Shown here in pieces: positions 44,283-51,821 of a stretch of 64,000 bases of DNA. Source of the DNA: JAVBSN01 sp031556525 (GTDB lineage Bacteria; Bacillota; Clostridia; Lachnospirales; Lachnospiraceae); the NCBI GenBank assembly GCA_031556525.1, contig JAVBSS010000013.1, positions 37,003-101,002 of the forward strand. The letters run 5' to 3'. The position numbers and the translations under genes are program-made. The notes under the pieces were generated by a model. The model worked only from the letters and a program-made list of their open reading frames with translations. It searched no databases and was not told the origin of the DNA. How positions within the stretch are numbered: position 1 is the stretch's first letter; every line of letters starts with the position of its first letter.

Positions 44283-44729
44283 TTAAAAACTTATACCTAA
44301 ACTCTCAAAATCCTCTTCTAAACTTTCAAAATCTAATGCATCAATATTACTAGATGCTTCCCATTTATCTTTACTCCATATTTCCGCTTTAATACCATTA
44401 CCTACTATTACAACCTCTTTATCCAATCCAGCAAACTCACGTAGTATTTGCGGAACAAGTATTCTTCCTTGGTTGTCAATTTCACAATCTGTAGCTCCGG
44501 ATCTAAAAAAACGTTGAATATCTCGTACACTCTTCTTCATACTTGGAAGTGAATTAAGCTTCTCTTCAAACATTTCCCACTCTTCATTTGGGTATGCATC
44601 TAAGCAGCCATCTTGACCACGAGTAATAACAAAGGTAATGCCAAGTTGTTCTCTTAACTTAGCAGGAACGATTAATCTTCCCTTTGCATCAATCGAATGA
44701 TTAAATTGTCCTTTCAATCCTTTTGACAT
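44283..44729 (-). CDS. mraZ: Transcriptional regulator MraZ
   Basis: MraZ is a ring-forming AbrB-fold DNA-binding protein that represses its own dcw operon. The 148-residue product contains two copies of the signature. The first is KGRLIVPAKLREQLG (about 17-31) and the second QGRILVPQILREFAG (about 87-101), each preceded by a DA/DN turn. It heads the division cluster and lies right behind the phased ACCACT/AGTGGT array that should be its operator. Confidence 0.96.
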   Translation of the reverse strand: MSKGLKGQFNHSIDAKGRLIVPAKLREQLGITFVITRGQDGCLDAYPNEEWEMFEEKLNSLPSMKKSVRDIQRFFRSGATDCEIDNQGRILVPQILREFAGLDKEVVIVGNGIKAEIWSKDKWEASSNIDALDFESLEEDFESLGISF

Positions 44730-44743
44730 ATTCTTCTCTTTCT

Positions 44744-44831
44744 ACCACTCGGTCTTAAAATCTACCACTTTCCACCACCAAATACCACTTGGTCACCACT
44801 TATAACCACTATTATATATACTTCCACCACT
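44744..44831 (-). promoter_or_regulatory. Seven-box MraZ operator array
   Basis: AGTGGT or GGTGGT boxes (minus-strand sense) begin at plus coordinates 44744, 44764, 44774, 44784, 44795, 44805 and 44826. The spacings 20, 10, 10, 11, 10 and 21 place every box on the same face of the helix. The array spans the promoter spacer and everything down to just before the mraZ ribosome binding site. Confidence 0.8.
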
Positions 44832-44839
44832 AATTGCAA
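44811..44839 (-). promoter_or_regulatory. mraZ (division cluster) promoter
   Basis: -35 TTGCAA (44834-44839), 17-nt spacer and -10 TATAAT (44811-44816) on the minus strand. One MraZ box lies inside the spacer and one abuts the -10. Confidence 0.85.
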
Positions 44840-44909
44840 GTAGTAACTTCCTCTTTGTTCGGTGCAATTTTGACAAATTTTACACTACTTTTATGTGCTA
44901 ATTGCACAA

Positions 44910-44939
44910 AAAAAGAACCGTATTTCTACGATTCTTTTT
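44910..44939 (-). terminator. Terminator of the lgt unit
   Basis: A 13-bp stem (arms 44910-44922 and 44927-44939) with a GAAA tetraloop and one G-U pair on the minus strand, followed by a run of seven T. It separates lgt from the mraZ promoter. Confidence 0.88.
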
Positions 44940-45054
44940 CTAAAACGACTTATTTCTTCAATATATAGTTTCATTTTCATTACTCTGCACAATATATAGT
45001 GTTTTGTAACATTAACATACATAAACTCGAATATCAGCTTATTTTATGCAAAAA

Positions 45055-45090
45055 AGTGGTGGGAAGTGGTGGAGGGAATTCTCCACTTTT
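45055..45090. other. Two oppositely oriented MraZ-like boxes and a hairpin at the lgt 3' end
   Basis: Plus-strand AGTGGT occurs at 45055-45060 and 45065-45070, 10 bp apart, in opposite orientation to the main array. A hairpin GTGGAG / CTCCAC with loop GGAATT follows at once. The hairpin may help end lgt transcription. Between this and the main array (44940-45054) I see nothing else. Confidence 0.45.
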
Positions 45091-45100
45091 AACTTTTTAT

Positions 45101-46027
45101 CTATTCCGCTACTTTTGCATCAGATTCCTTTTTCAATTTATATCTATACCACACAAGAATCACCGCTGATACTATTACACATAAAGCTGCTATTAACTGT
45201 GATACTTTAATATTTGTTCCAGATATCATTAAAGAGTCAGTACGAATACCCTCTATCCATACTCTACCTAATCCATATCCCCAGAAATATATTAATGCTA
45301 ATTCCCCTTCAAACTTTTTATTTCTCCTATATAAGAATATGATTAATAATAACATTATATTCCATACAGATTCATATAAAAATGTAGGATGAACTTGTAT
45401 CCACTCTATTCCATCTACTAGTTTTACATTTTCTATCATCTTCTCTGATATAGTTCCACTTTTCACCAAATACGCTAAAGATCCATTATTACTATAATAT
45501 TCAACTGGTATTCTCATGGCAAATAAAGAATTTGTATATTCTCCAAATGCTTCTCTATTAAAGAAATTCCCCCATCTTCCAAGTATTTGTCCAATAAGAA
45601 GTCCCATTATACATGTATCTGCTATTTGAAAAGTATTAAGCTTACGTTTCCTAGAAAACACAATTACAACGATTACTCCAGCTATTACACCTCCATATAT
45701 TGCCAAACCCCCGCTTCTGATATTGACAATACCTTTAATTGTATCCCAAAAGCCTTGATTTTCTTTAAAAAAGCTACTGCTACCAAACAATACATAATAT
45801 AATCTAGCTCCAATTATTGTAGGTATTACCATCCACAAAAATAGATCTAAATAAGTTTCTGGATCTTGATTAGTTCTCTTAGCCTCTTGTTTAATAACAA
45901 AATAAGCTAATAAAAATCCTATAGCAATAATCATTCCATAAAATTTTATTTCAAATCCAAAAATCTTAAATCCATCAATAATATTTTTTAGTGCGATTCC
46001 TAAATTAGGAAACTGAATATCATACAT
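45101..46027 (-). CDS. lgt: Prolipoprotein diacylglyceryl transferase Lgt
   Basis: Lgt attaches diacylglycerol to the lipobox cysteine of prelipoproteins. The 308-residue, roughly seven-helix protein has MIAIGFLLAYFVIKQEAKR near the N-terminus and RSGGLAIYGGVIAGV (about 105-119). GQILGRWGNFFNREAFG (about 145-161) carries the key Arg and Asn. HPTFLYESVWN and the GLGRVWIEGIRTDSL segment follow. AAGGAG precedes the ATG. It has its own terminator and follows ychF by about 27 bp. Confidence 0.95.
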   Translation of the reverse strand: MYDIQFPNLGIALKNIIDGFKIFGFEIKFYGMIIAIGFLLAYFVIKQEAKRTNQDPETYLDLFLWMVIPTIIGARLYYVLFGSSSFFKENQGFWDTIKGIVNIRSGGLAIYGGVIAGVIVVIVFSRKRKLNTFQIADTCIMGLLIGQILGRWGNFFNREAFGEYTNSLFAMRIPVEYYSNNGSLAYLVKSGTISEKMIENVKLVDGIEWIQVHPTFLYESVWNIMLLLIIFLYRRNKKFEGELALIYFWGYGLGRVWIEGIRTDSLMISGTNIKVSQLIAALCVIVSAVILVWYRYKLKKESDAKVAE

Positions 46028-46053
46028 ATATACACTCCTTATCTATAAAGAAA

Positions 46054-47151
46054 TTATACATTAAATTTAAACAGTATAATATCTCCATCTTGTACAACAT
46101 ATTCTTTACCTTCTGAACGTACAAGTCCTTTTTCTTTAGCAGCTAACATACTTCCATTATCAACTAAATCCTTATAATTAACAATCTCTGCACGTATAAA
46201 TCCTCTTTCAAAATCTGAATGAATCTTTCCTGCTGCACCTGGCGCCTTAGTTCCTTTCGTTATTGTCCATGCTCTAGTCTCATCTTCACCAGATGTCAAA
46301 TAACTAATAAGTCCTAACAACGAATAACTTGCTCTTATTAATTTATCAAGTCCTGATTCATTTAAACCAAGATCTTCTAAAAACATTTTTCTTTCATCAT
46401 CTTCTAATTCTGATATTTCTTGTTCAATCTGAGCACATACAACGAATACTTCACATCCAAACTCTGACGCATATTCTCTAACCTTAGATACATATTCGTT
46501 ATCATTTCCATCATCAGCTAAGTCATCCTCTGAAACATTAGCTGCAAATATAACTGGTTTGTATGTTAATAAATTATACTCTAACAACCATGCTAATTCT
46601 TCATCATCATCTGTTTCAAATACCTTAGCTAACTTTCCATCTTCTAAATGAGCTTTTATTCTCTTCAATAAATCTAGTTCTTTTGCAAGTGTCTTATCAT
46701 TATTAGCAGCTCGTTGAACTTTCGATATTCTTCTATCTAGTATTTCCACATCTGAAAATATCAATTCAAAGTTAATGGTCTCTATATCTCTTAACGGTTC
46801 TACATTTCCATCAACATGGATAACGTTAGTATCTTCAAAACAACGAACAACATGTACTACCGCATCTACTTCTCTGATGTTCGATAGAAATTGATTTCCT
46901 AAACCTTCACCTTTTGATGCACCTTTAACTAATCCTGCTATATCAACAAATTCTATAACAGCAGGTACTGTTTTCTTTGAGTTATACATCTTGGTTAAAA
47001 CACTAACTCTCTCATCTGGCACTGTAACAATTCCTACATTAGGATCTATTGTACAGAAAGGATAATTTGCTGATTCCGCTCCTGCCTTTGTTAACGAATT
47101 AAATAATGTACTTTTACCAACGTTCGGCAAACCGACTATTCCTAATTTCAT
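46054..47151 (-). CDS. ychF: Obg-family ribosome-binding ATPase YchF
   Basis: YchF is a conserved P-loop ATPase that associates with ribosomes. The 365-residue product has GLPNVGKSTLFN (about 6-17) and DIAGLVKGASKGEGLGN. The NxxE-type specificity loop matches the family's preference for ATP, and the C-terminal TGS-like domain begins TSGEDETRAWTITKGTKAP. It ends GKEYVVQDGDIILFKFNV, as in other members. It follows yebC by 12 bp. Confidence 0.96.
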   Translation of the reverse strand: MKLGIVGLPNVGKSTLFNSLTKAGAESANYPFCTIDPNVGIVTVPDERVSVLTKMYNSKKTVPAVIEFVDIAGLVKGASKGEGLGNQFLSNIREVDAVVHVVRCFEDTNVIHVDGNVEPLRDIETINFELIFSDVEILDRRISKVQRAANNDKTLAKELDLLKRIKAHLEDGKLAKVFETDDDEELAWLLEYNLLTYKPVIFAANVSEDDLADDGNDNEYVSKVREYASEFGCEVFVVCAQIEQEISELEDDERKMFLEDLGLNESGLDKLIRASYSLLGLISYLTSGEDETRAWTITKGTKAPGAAGKIHSDFERGFIRAEIVNYKDLVDNGSMLAAKEKGLVRSEGKEYVVQDGDIILFKFNV

Positions 47152-47163
47152 AAGTATCTCCTT

Positions 47164-47892
47164 CTATTCATCCCAATTATGATATACATTTTGTACATCA
47201 TCATCTTCATCTAGTAAATCAAGAATCTTATTCATCTTCTTAATATCTTCTTCTGTTGTTAACTCTGCCCATGTTTGTGGAATCATAATTACTTCTGCGT
47301 TCACCATAGGAATCTTACTCTCTTCTAGTGCTTCTCTTACTGCTGAAAAGTCTTCGGGTGCTGTTATTACTTCATAGCTATCCTCTTCATCAGCAAAATC
47401 TTCTGCTCCTGCATCTAACGCTATCATCATAAGATCATCAGCTTCCATATCACATTCTTCTTTATCAATAATTATTTGACCTTTTTTATCAAACATAAAA
47501 GATACACATCCAGGTATTCCTACATTTCCGCCACCTTTTGTAAAAGCATTACGAACATTTGATGCTGTTCTATTTTTATTATCTGTTAAAGCATCTACGA
47601 TTATTGCTGTTCCATTTGGTCCATATCCTTCATAAGTAATAGTTACATAATTAACAGCCGCCGCATCACCTGCTGCTTTTTTAATACCTCTATCTATTGT
47701 ATCGTTAGGCATATTATTAGCCTTAGCTTTAGCAATAACGTCACGCAATTTAGAATTATTATCTGGATCTGCTCCACCTTCTTTAACTGCTACAGCTATT
47801 TCTCTTCCGATTATAGTAAATATCTTTCCCTTTGCTGCATCATTTTTTTCTTTCTTATGTTTTATGTTGGCAAACTTTGAATGTCCTGACAT
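47164..47892 (-). CDS. yebC: YebC/PmpR family transcriptional or translational regulator
   Basis: The 242-residue product begins MSGHSKFANIKHKKEKNDAAKG and has ARAN-type AKAKANNMPNDTIDRGIKKA (about 53-72), YEGYGPNGTAIIVDALTDNKNRTA, and an acidic C-terminus. Family members have been described as DNA-binding regulators and, more recently, as factors helping ribosomes through proline-rich stretches. The choice between these cannot be made here. A good promoter lies directly upstream. It is probably co-transcribed with ychF and lgt. Confidence 0.94.
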   Translation of the reverse strand: MSGHSKFANIKHKKEKNDAAKGKIFTIIGREIAVAVKEGGADPDNNSKLRDVIAKAKANNMPNDTIDRGIKKAAGDAAAVNYVTITYEGYGPNGTAIIVDALTDNKNRTASNVRNAFTKGGGNVGIPGCVSFMFDKKGQIIIDKEECDMEADDLMMIALDAGAEDFADEEDSYEVITAPEDFSAVREALEESKIPMVNAEVIMIPQTWAELTTEEDIKKMNKILDLLDEDDDVQNVYHNWDE

Positions 47893-47930
47893 ATAAATAC
47901 TCTCCTTTGTTATGTTTTACACTGTTTTTC

Positions 47931-47959
47931 ATTTTAACACGATACTTTTCAATTATCAA
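47931..47959 (-). promoter_or_regulatory. Promoter of yebC-ychF-lgt
   Basis: -35 TTGATA (47954-47959), 17-nt spacer and extended -10 TGTTAAAAT (-10 at 47931-47936) on the minus strand. Confidence 0.7.
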
Positions 47960-47961
47960 CC

Positions 47962-48888
47962 TTACCCAAAAAGAAATCCCATTATAAATGGAATTGTAAT
48001 TATTGAACACAATGTTGATATTACTACTCCTATAGATGCAAGCTTTTCATCACCTTTATATTGATTGGCAAGCATTACACACATCGTTGCAACAGGCATT
48101 GCTGCAGTGCCTGTTGCAATGCCTATTAACATTTGATTATCAAATATTTTACTCATAATAAAATATGTTAATAAAGGTATCACTATAAGTCTAATTATAG
48201 TAATAGGATATATTTTATATTCACAAAACAGATCCTTAATAGGTACTTGAGCCAATGATATACCTAATACTATCATAGATAATGGTGTCGTTATATCCCC
48301 AAACATATTACATGTATCTATAATAACTGTTGGTAATTTGATATGGCATGTATAGATTACAAGCGCAAGTATAGAGGCTATAATACCTACATTTAAAAGT
48401 TTCTTAGGCTGAAACTTGTTATTTTCCCCATTACTACTTATCAAATATACTCCATAAGAAAAAGCAACAATATTGAATGGTAGATTAAATATTGAAGATA
48501 AAAATATCGCTTCATCACCAAATGTTGCTTTAAGTACAGGATAACCCATGAAAGAACAATTAGAAAATATAAGCATAAATTGATATATACCCATATTCTC
48601 TTTCTTTATTTTTAATATTTTACATATAAGAAATGCAATCACTGGAACTACTGCATAAAACACAATGCCCGCTAAGAAATAATCCATAACATCTAGTATA
48701 CTACCTTCTTTACCATATACAGATGCTACAATAATCATAGGCAACGATACATTTACTACCAACCATGATATTTTACTTGAAATTTCCTTATCCAATATAT
48801 TCTTCTTTGCAAGTATATAGCCTAATATCATTATTATAAATAATTCTATCATTACGTTTATTACTGCTGTACCACCTTGAAATTCCAT
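47962..48888 (-). CDS. AEC family (auxin efflux carrier-like) transporter
   Basis: A 308-residue integral membrane protein with about ten helices in two five-helix halves. Family features include WLVVNVSLPMIIVASVYGK in the first half and GIATGTAAMPVATMCVMLANQYKGDEKLAS near the end. AEC transporters in bacteria export or exchange small organic acids; the substrate is not predictable. It lies 30 bp after the CBS-domain gene. Confidence 0.88.
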   Translation of the reverse strand: MEFQGGTAVINVMIELFIIMILGYILAKKNILDKEISSKISWLVVNVSLPMIIVASVYGKEGSILDVMDYFLAGIVFYAVVPVIAFLICKILKIKKENMGIYQFMLIFSNCSFMGYPVLKATFGDEAIFLSSIFNLPFNIVAFSYGVYLISSNGENNKFQPKKLLNVGIIASILALVIYTCHIKLPTVIIDTCNMFGDITTPLSMIVLGISLAQVPIKDLFCEYKIYPITIIRLIVIPLLTYFIMSKIFDNQMLIGIATGTAAMPVATMCVMLANQYKGDEKLASIGVVISTLCSIITIPFIMGFLFG

Positions 48889-48918
48889 CTCTTGTGCACT
48901 CTTTTCTATATGTATATT

Positions 48919-49758
48919 CTACGCTGTCTCTTCTATTATCTTAGATACCTTAACCTGAACTATCATCTTGTCATGAATATCTATCGGTTTAAATGTATAT
49001 CCTTGATATGTTATACATATCTCTTCATTTTCAATAGGCAATCGACCTAATTGATATAGCAAAAAACCATTAAGGGTCTCTATATCTTCATCTGGAAATT
49101 CTACATCTAATAGTTCACCTATTTCATCTAATTTAGCCATTCCTCGTATTAAGTAACTATCTAACTGTCCCAGTTTAACAATGTCATGCTCTTCTTCATC
49201 ATATTCATCAAAGATATTTCCCACTATAACTTCTATGATATCTTCCATTGCAACTATACCTTCTGTTTGCCCATACTCATCTACAACTATTGCCATATGT
49301 AACTTCTTTGATTGCATTTCTTTAAGTAATTTACTAATATTTTGAGTAGGGTGCACATAAAAAGGTTCTGCTGATATACTTTTGATATCAACTTCTCTAT
49401 CTTTTATATAATGACGCATTGCATCTTTAAGATACAATATTCCAACTATATTATCTATATCTTCTTCATACACTGGATATCTTGTAAAGTTATTATCCAA
49501 CATAAAAATCATAGCTTCCTCTAAACTAACACTCGCCTCTATGCCAACTACTCGCTGTCTATTTGTCATTACATCTTTTGTTTCTTTGTCGCCAAACTCA
49601 AAAATATTTGATATCATTTCAGCTTCATCAGTTAGTATCGCACCTTGCTCCTGACCTTCTTCTATCATCGACAATATTTCTTCTTCTACTTTTTCTTCAT
49701 CCACTTCTCTATTTTTTGCAAAAATATTGAAGATGCTACTGGGACCACTTTTGGCCAT
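48919..49758 (-). CDS. CorC/HlyC-type CBS domain protein
   Basis: A 280-residue soluble protein with two CBS domains (about 50-185; VMTNRQRVVGIEA, later GQTEGIVAMEDIIEVIVGNI). A C-terminal CorC_HlyC domain follows (about 200-275, GMAKLDEIGELLDVEFPDEDIETLNGFLLYQLGRLP split over two strands). The DUF21 membrane domain of larger relatives is absent, so it is of the CorC/YbeX kind linked to Mg/Co homeostasis or ribosome biology. The frame opens at 49812. The AAGGAG site is best placed for the ATG at 49758 (MAKSGPSSIFN). Confidence 0.85.
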   Translation of the reverse strand: MAKSGPSSIFNIFAKNREVDEEKVEEEILSMIEEGQEQGAILTDEAEMISNIFEFGDKETKDVMTNRQRVVGIEASVSLEEAMIFMLDNNFTRYPVYEEDIDNIVGILYLKDAMRHYIKDREVDIKSISAEPFYVHPTQNISKLLKEMQSKKLHMAIVVDEYGQTEGIVAMEDIIEVIVGNIFDEYDEEEHDIVKLGQLDSYLIRGMAKLDEIGELLDVEFPDEDIETLNGFLLYQLGRLPIENEEICITYQGYTFKPIDIHDKMIVQVKVSKIIEETA

Positions 49759-49802
49759 AATTATCATATCTCCTTTTTCAATAAAAATTATCTGTATGTG
49801 AA

Positions 49803-49831
49803 AATATATCATTATTATTATAATTAGTCAA
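49803..49831 (-). promoter_or_regulatory. Promoter of the CBS protein-AEC unit
   Basis: -35 TTGACT (49826-49831), 17-nt spacer and -10 TATATT (49803-49808) on the minus strand. Confidence 0.6.
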
Positions 49832-49835
49832 ATTC

Positions 49836-50183
49836 CTATGTATCAAGATCAAGACTAATTAGTAATGCTTTGTTAACTTTAATCAATATATCATCATCTA
49901 GATGACATACTTTCTCTCTAAGCCTTTTCTTATCTATAGTCCTAACTTGTTCAAGCAATATAACAGAGTCTTTCATTATATCATAATAACTCGAATCAAT
50001 TTCCACATGCGTTGGCAATTTCGCTTTATTCATCTTACTAGTAATAGCTGCACAAATCACAGTTGAACTATGCTTGTTACCAGCTTCATTTTGTATAATG
50101 AGAACTGGTCTAACCCCTCCCTGCTCAGAACCAATAACAGGCCTTAGATCTGCATAATATATATCACCACGTCTAACAATCAC
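49836..50183 (-). CDS. ndoA: MazF/EndoA (PemK-like) endoribonuclease toxin, no adjacent antitoxin
   Basis: Sequence-specific mRNA interferase of the B. subtilis EndoA type. Conserved segments are RRGDIYYADLRPVIGSEQGG, VRPVLIIQNEAGNKHSSTVI, and KLPTHVEID followed by DSVILLEQVRTIDKKRL. The catalytic Arg/Thr region and the Glu of LLEQ are present, so it looks active. GTG codons at 50192 and 50183 are possible starts. GGAG is 10 nt from the second and 1 nt from the first, and homologues start MIVKRGD, so I chose 50183 (115 residues). In B. subtilis the antitoxin gene lies between alr and ndoA; here that interval holds only hairpin repeats. Confidence 0.93.
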   Translation of the reverse strand: MIVRRGDIYYADLRPVIGSEQGGVRPVLIIQNEAGNKHSSTVICAAITSKMNKAKLPTHVEIDSSYYDIMKDSVILLEQVRTIDKKRLREKVCHLDDDILIKVNKALLISLDLDT

Positions 50184-50263
50184 TTTTTTCACACTCCATT
50201 TTATTATATGTAACCGGTCTTATCATAAGTATTACCATATAAATTAAGGAATATACAATGAGC

Positions 50264-50444
50264 ACTTGGCGACTGGCAGAGAACTTAGCGAGGTATTCTC
50301 GAGCTTAGTCGTAGCCGTATCTTGTAATTGGTTGAGGTTTTATCGAAACCAATGTAAAGATTGTATTTTCGAACCTAGTGCGAATGCACACCCAGACACT
50401 TAATGAGGTTTTATCGAATTTAGTGTATGTGGTGTTACCCGTAT
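50264..50444 (+). repeat. Hairpin-rich 181-bp tandem repeat, copy 1
   Basis: Starts ACTTGGCGACTGGCAGAG. It contains three stem-loops with related loops. H1 at 50283-50309 has arms ACTTAGC/GCTTAGT and loop GAGGTATTCTCGA. H2 at 50327-50353 has arms ATTGGTT/AACCAAT and loop GAGGTTTTATCGA. H4 at 50396-50426 has arms ACACTTAAT/ATTTAGTGT, the same loop as H2, and outer pairing CACACC to GGTGT. A fourth, weaker element lies between H2 and H4. Orientation is given by the loop reading GAGG to TCGA. Confidence 0.85.
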
Positions 50445-50623
50445 ACTTGGCGACTGGCAGAGAACTTAGCGAGGTATTCTCGAGCTTAGTCGTAGCCGTA
50501 TCTTGTAATTGGTTGAGGTTTTATCGAAACCAATGTAAAGATTGTATTATCGAGCTTAGTATGAATGCACACCCAGACACTTAACGAGGTGTTTCACGAG
50601 TTTAGTGTATGTGGTGTTACCCG
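50445..50623 (+). repeat. Hairpin-rich tandem repeat, copy 2
   Basis: Identical to copy 1 over its first hundred or so bases, then with scattered changes. H1 is at 50464-50490, H2 at 50508-50534 and H4 at 50577-50608. In H4 the pair closing the loop changes from T-A to C-G (arms ACACTTAAC/GTTTAGTGT), a compensatory substitution that keeps the stem. The loop there is GAGGTGTTTCACGA. Bases 50538-50561 are shared exactly, inverted, with the rnf leader. Confidence 0.85.
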
Positions 50624-50634
50624 CCTATGTATTA

Positions 50635-51804
50635 TTATACATATCTCACTACATCTATTATTTTATCATTGCTTATATACAACCTCGGAACTCTTCTCGA
50701 TACATTACACACGAATTCATAGTTAAAACTAGCCGATACATCTGCTAACTCCTCAACTGTAATTATATTTTCTCCATCTCTTCCTACCAATGTCACTTCA
50801 TCATCTACATTTATATCTTGCAAATGTGTTACATCAACCATAAATTGATCCATACACACTCTTCCTATTATAGAGGCATATTCTCCATTAATTAACACTC
50901 TTCCTACGTTAGATAAAGCCCTAGGATATCCGTCTGCGTATCCTACTGGTATCGTCGCAACAACTGTATCTCCATCTGCAGTATATGTTCCACCATATCC
51001 AACAGATGTTCCTTTACTAATAGTTTTTATATGTGATACATGTGTTTTTATAGACATTACTGGATATATTTTTACACCATTTTTATCAACTTCTTCAGAA
51101 GGATATAATCCATACATTGCTATACCTAAACGAACCATATCAGATGTATCATTTGACATTTCCATAATACCTGCACTATTAGATATATGCTTAATAGGAA
51201 ATACTATTTCTCTCTTTTTTAATTTTTCAATTACGTTATTAAATTTTTCTAATTGCAATAATGCTAATGCTTTATCATATTCATCCGCCTTAGCATAGTG
51301 GGTAAATATCCCTTCAGCAAATAAATCGGGCAATTTGCATATAGTTTCTATATCATTCAAAGTATTGTCAATATTTCTATCATCACACTGAAATCCTATT
51401 CTACTCATTCCCGTATCTAGGGCTATATGAATCGTTGCCGTTTTATTAATACTTCTTGCTATTTGTGATAGTTTCACAGCAGTATCAACATCAAATATAG
51501 TCAAAGAAACATCATTCTCTATTGCTTCTTCAAATTCTTGTAAAGGTGTTCTTCCCAACAATAATAAAGGTTTACTAATCCCTTCTTTTCTAAGTTCTAT
51601 AGCTTCTTCAATTGTTGCCAATCCATAGTAGTCACTAATATCATCTATTGACTTAGCTATATTTATAGCACCATGACCATAAGCATTAGCTTTTATAACC
51701 GCTAACATTTTAGTATTTTCAGCTAATAAAGATTTCATTGTTATAATATTTTTTCTTATAGCATCTAAATCTATACGAGCGCTAACCCTATAATAATTAT
51801 CCAT
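50635..51804 (-). CDS. alr: Alanine racemase
   Basis: PLP-dependent enzyme that makes D-alanine for peptidoglycan. The 389-residue product has the cofactor lysine in MLAVIKANAYGHGA (about 39-52), DTGMSRIGFQ and HISNSAGIME. The second catalytic Tyr is in VGYGGTYTADG, and the IGRVCMDQFMVDVT segment is present. The frame opens at 51828. TTGGAGG lies 5 nt before the ATG at 51804 (MDNYYRVSARIDL), which I use. It is 17 bp after nnr. Confidence 0.95.
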   Translation of the reverse strand: MDNYYRVSARIDLDAIRKNIITMKSLLAENTKMLAVIKANAYGHGAINIAKSIDDISDYYGLATIEEAIELRKEGISKPLLLLGRTPLQEFEEAIENDVSLTIFDVDTAVKLSQIARSINKTATIHIALDTGMSRIGFQCDDRNIDNTLNDIETICKLPDLFAEGIFTHYAKADEYDKALALLQLEKFNNVIEKLKKREIVFPIKHISNSAGIMEMSNDTSDMVRLGIAMYGLYPSEEVDKNGVKIYPVMSIKTHVSHIKTISKGTSVGYGGTYTADGDTVVATIPVGYADGYPRALSNVGRVLINGEYASIIGRVCMDQFMVDVTHLQDINVDDEVTLVGRDGENIITVEELADVSASFNYEFVCNVSRRVPRLYISNDKIIDVVRYV

Positions 51805-51821
51805 CTTATCCTCCAAGTGCA

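Larger units (their letters stand above)
50193..50634. other. alr-mazF intergenic region without a gene
   Basis: 442 bp with no credible coding sequence on either strand. In particular there is no ribbon-helix-helix antitoxin. About 360 bp of it is two tandem copies of a hairpin-rich repeat (next entries). The remaining 70 bp next to mazF contain the ribosome binding site and AT-rich sequence without a clear promoter. The repeat part is visibly less AT-rich than its surroundings. Confidence 0.75.

Noticed and set aside
50378..50584. 68-codon plus-strand open frame in the alr-mazF gap
   Set aside because: It lies wholly inside the hairpin repeats, has no ribosome binding site and no resemblance to an antitoxin; it is a by-product of the repeat sequence.
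50264..50623. CRISPR array
   Set aside because: Only two long copies with a 181-bp period, internal hairpins and no unique spacers; no cas genes nearby.
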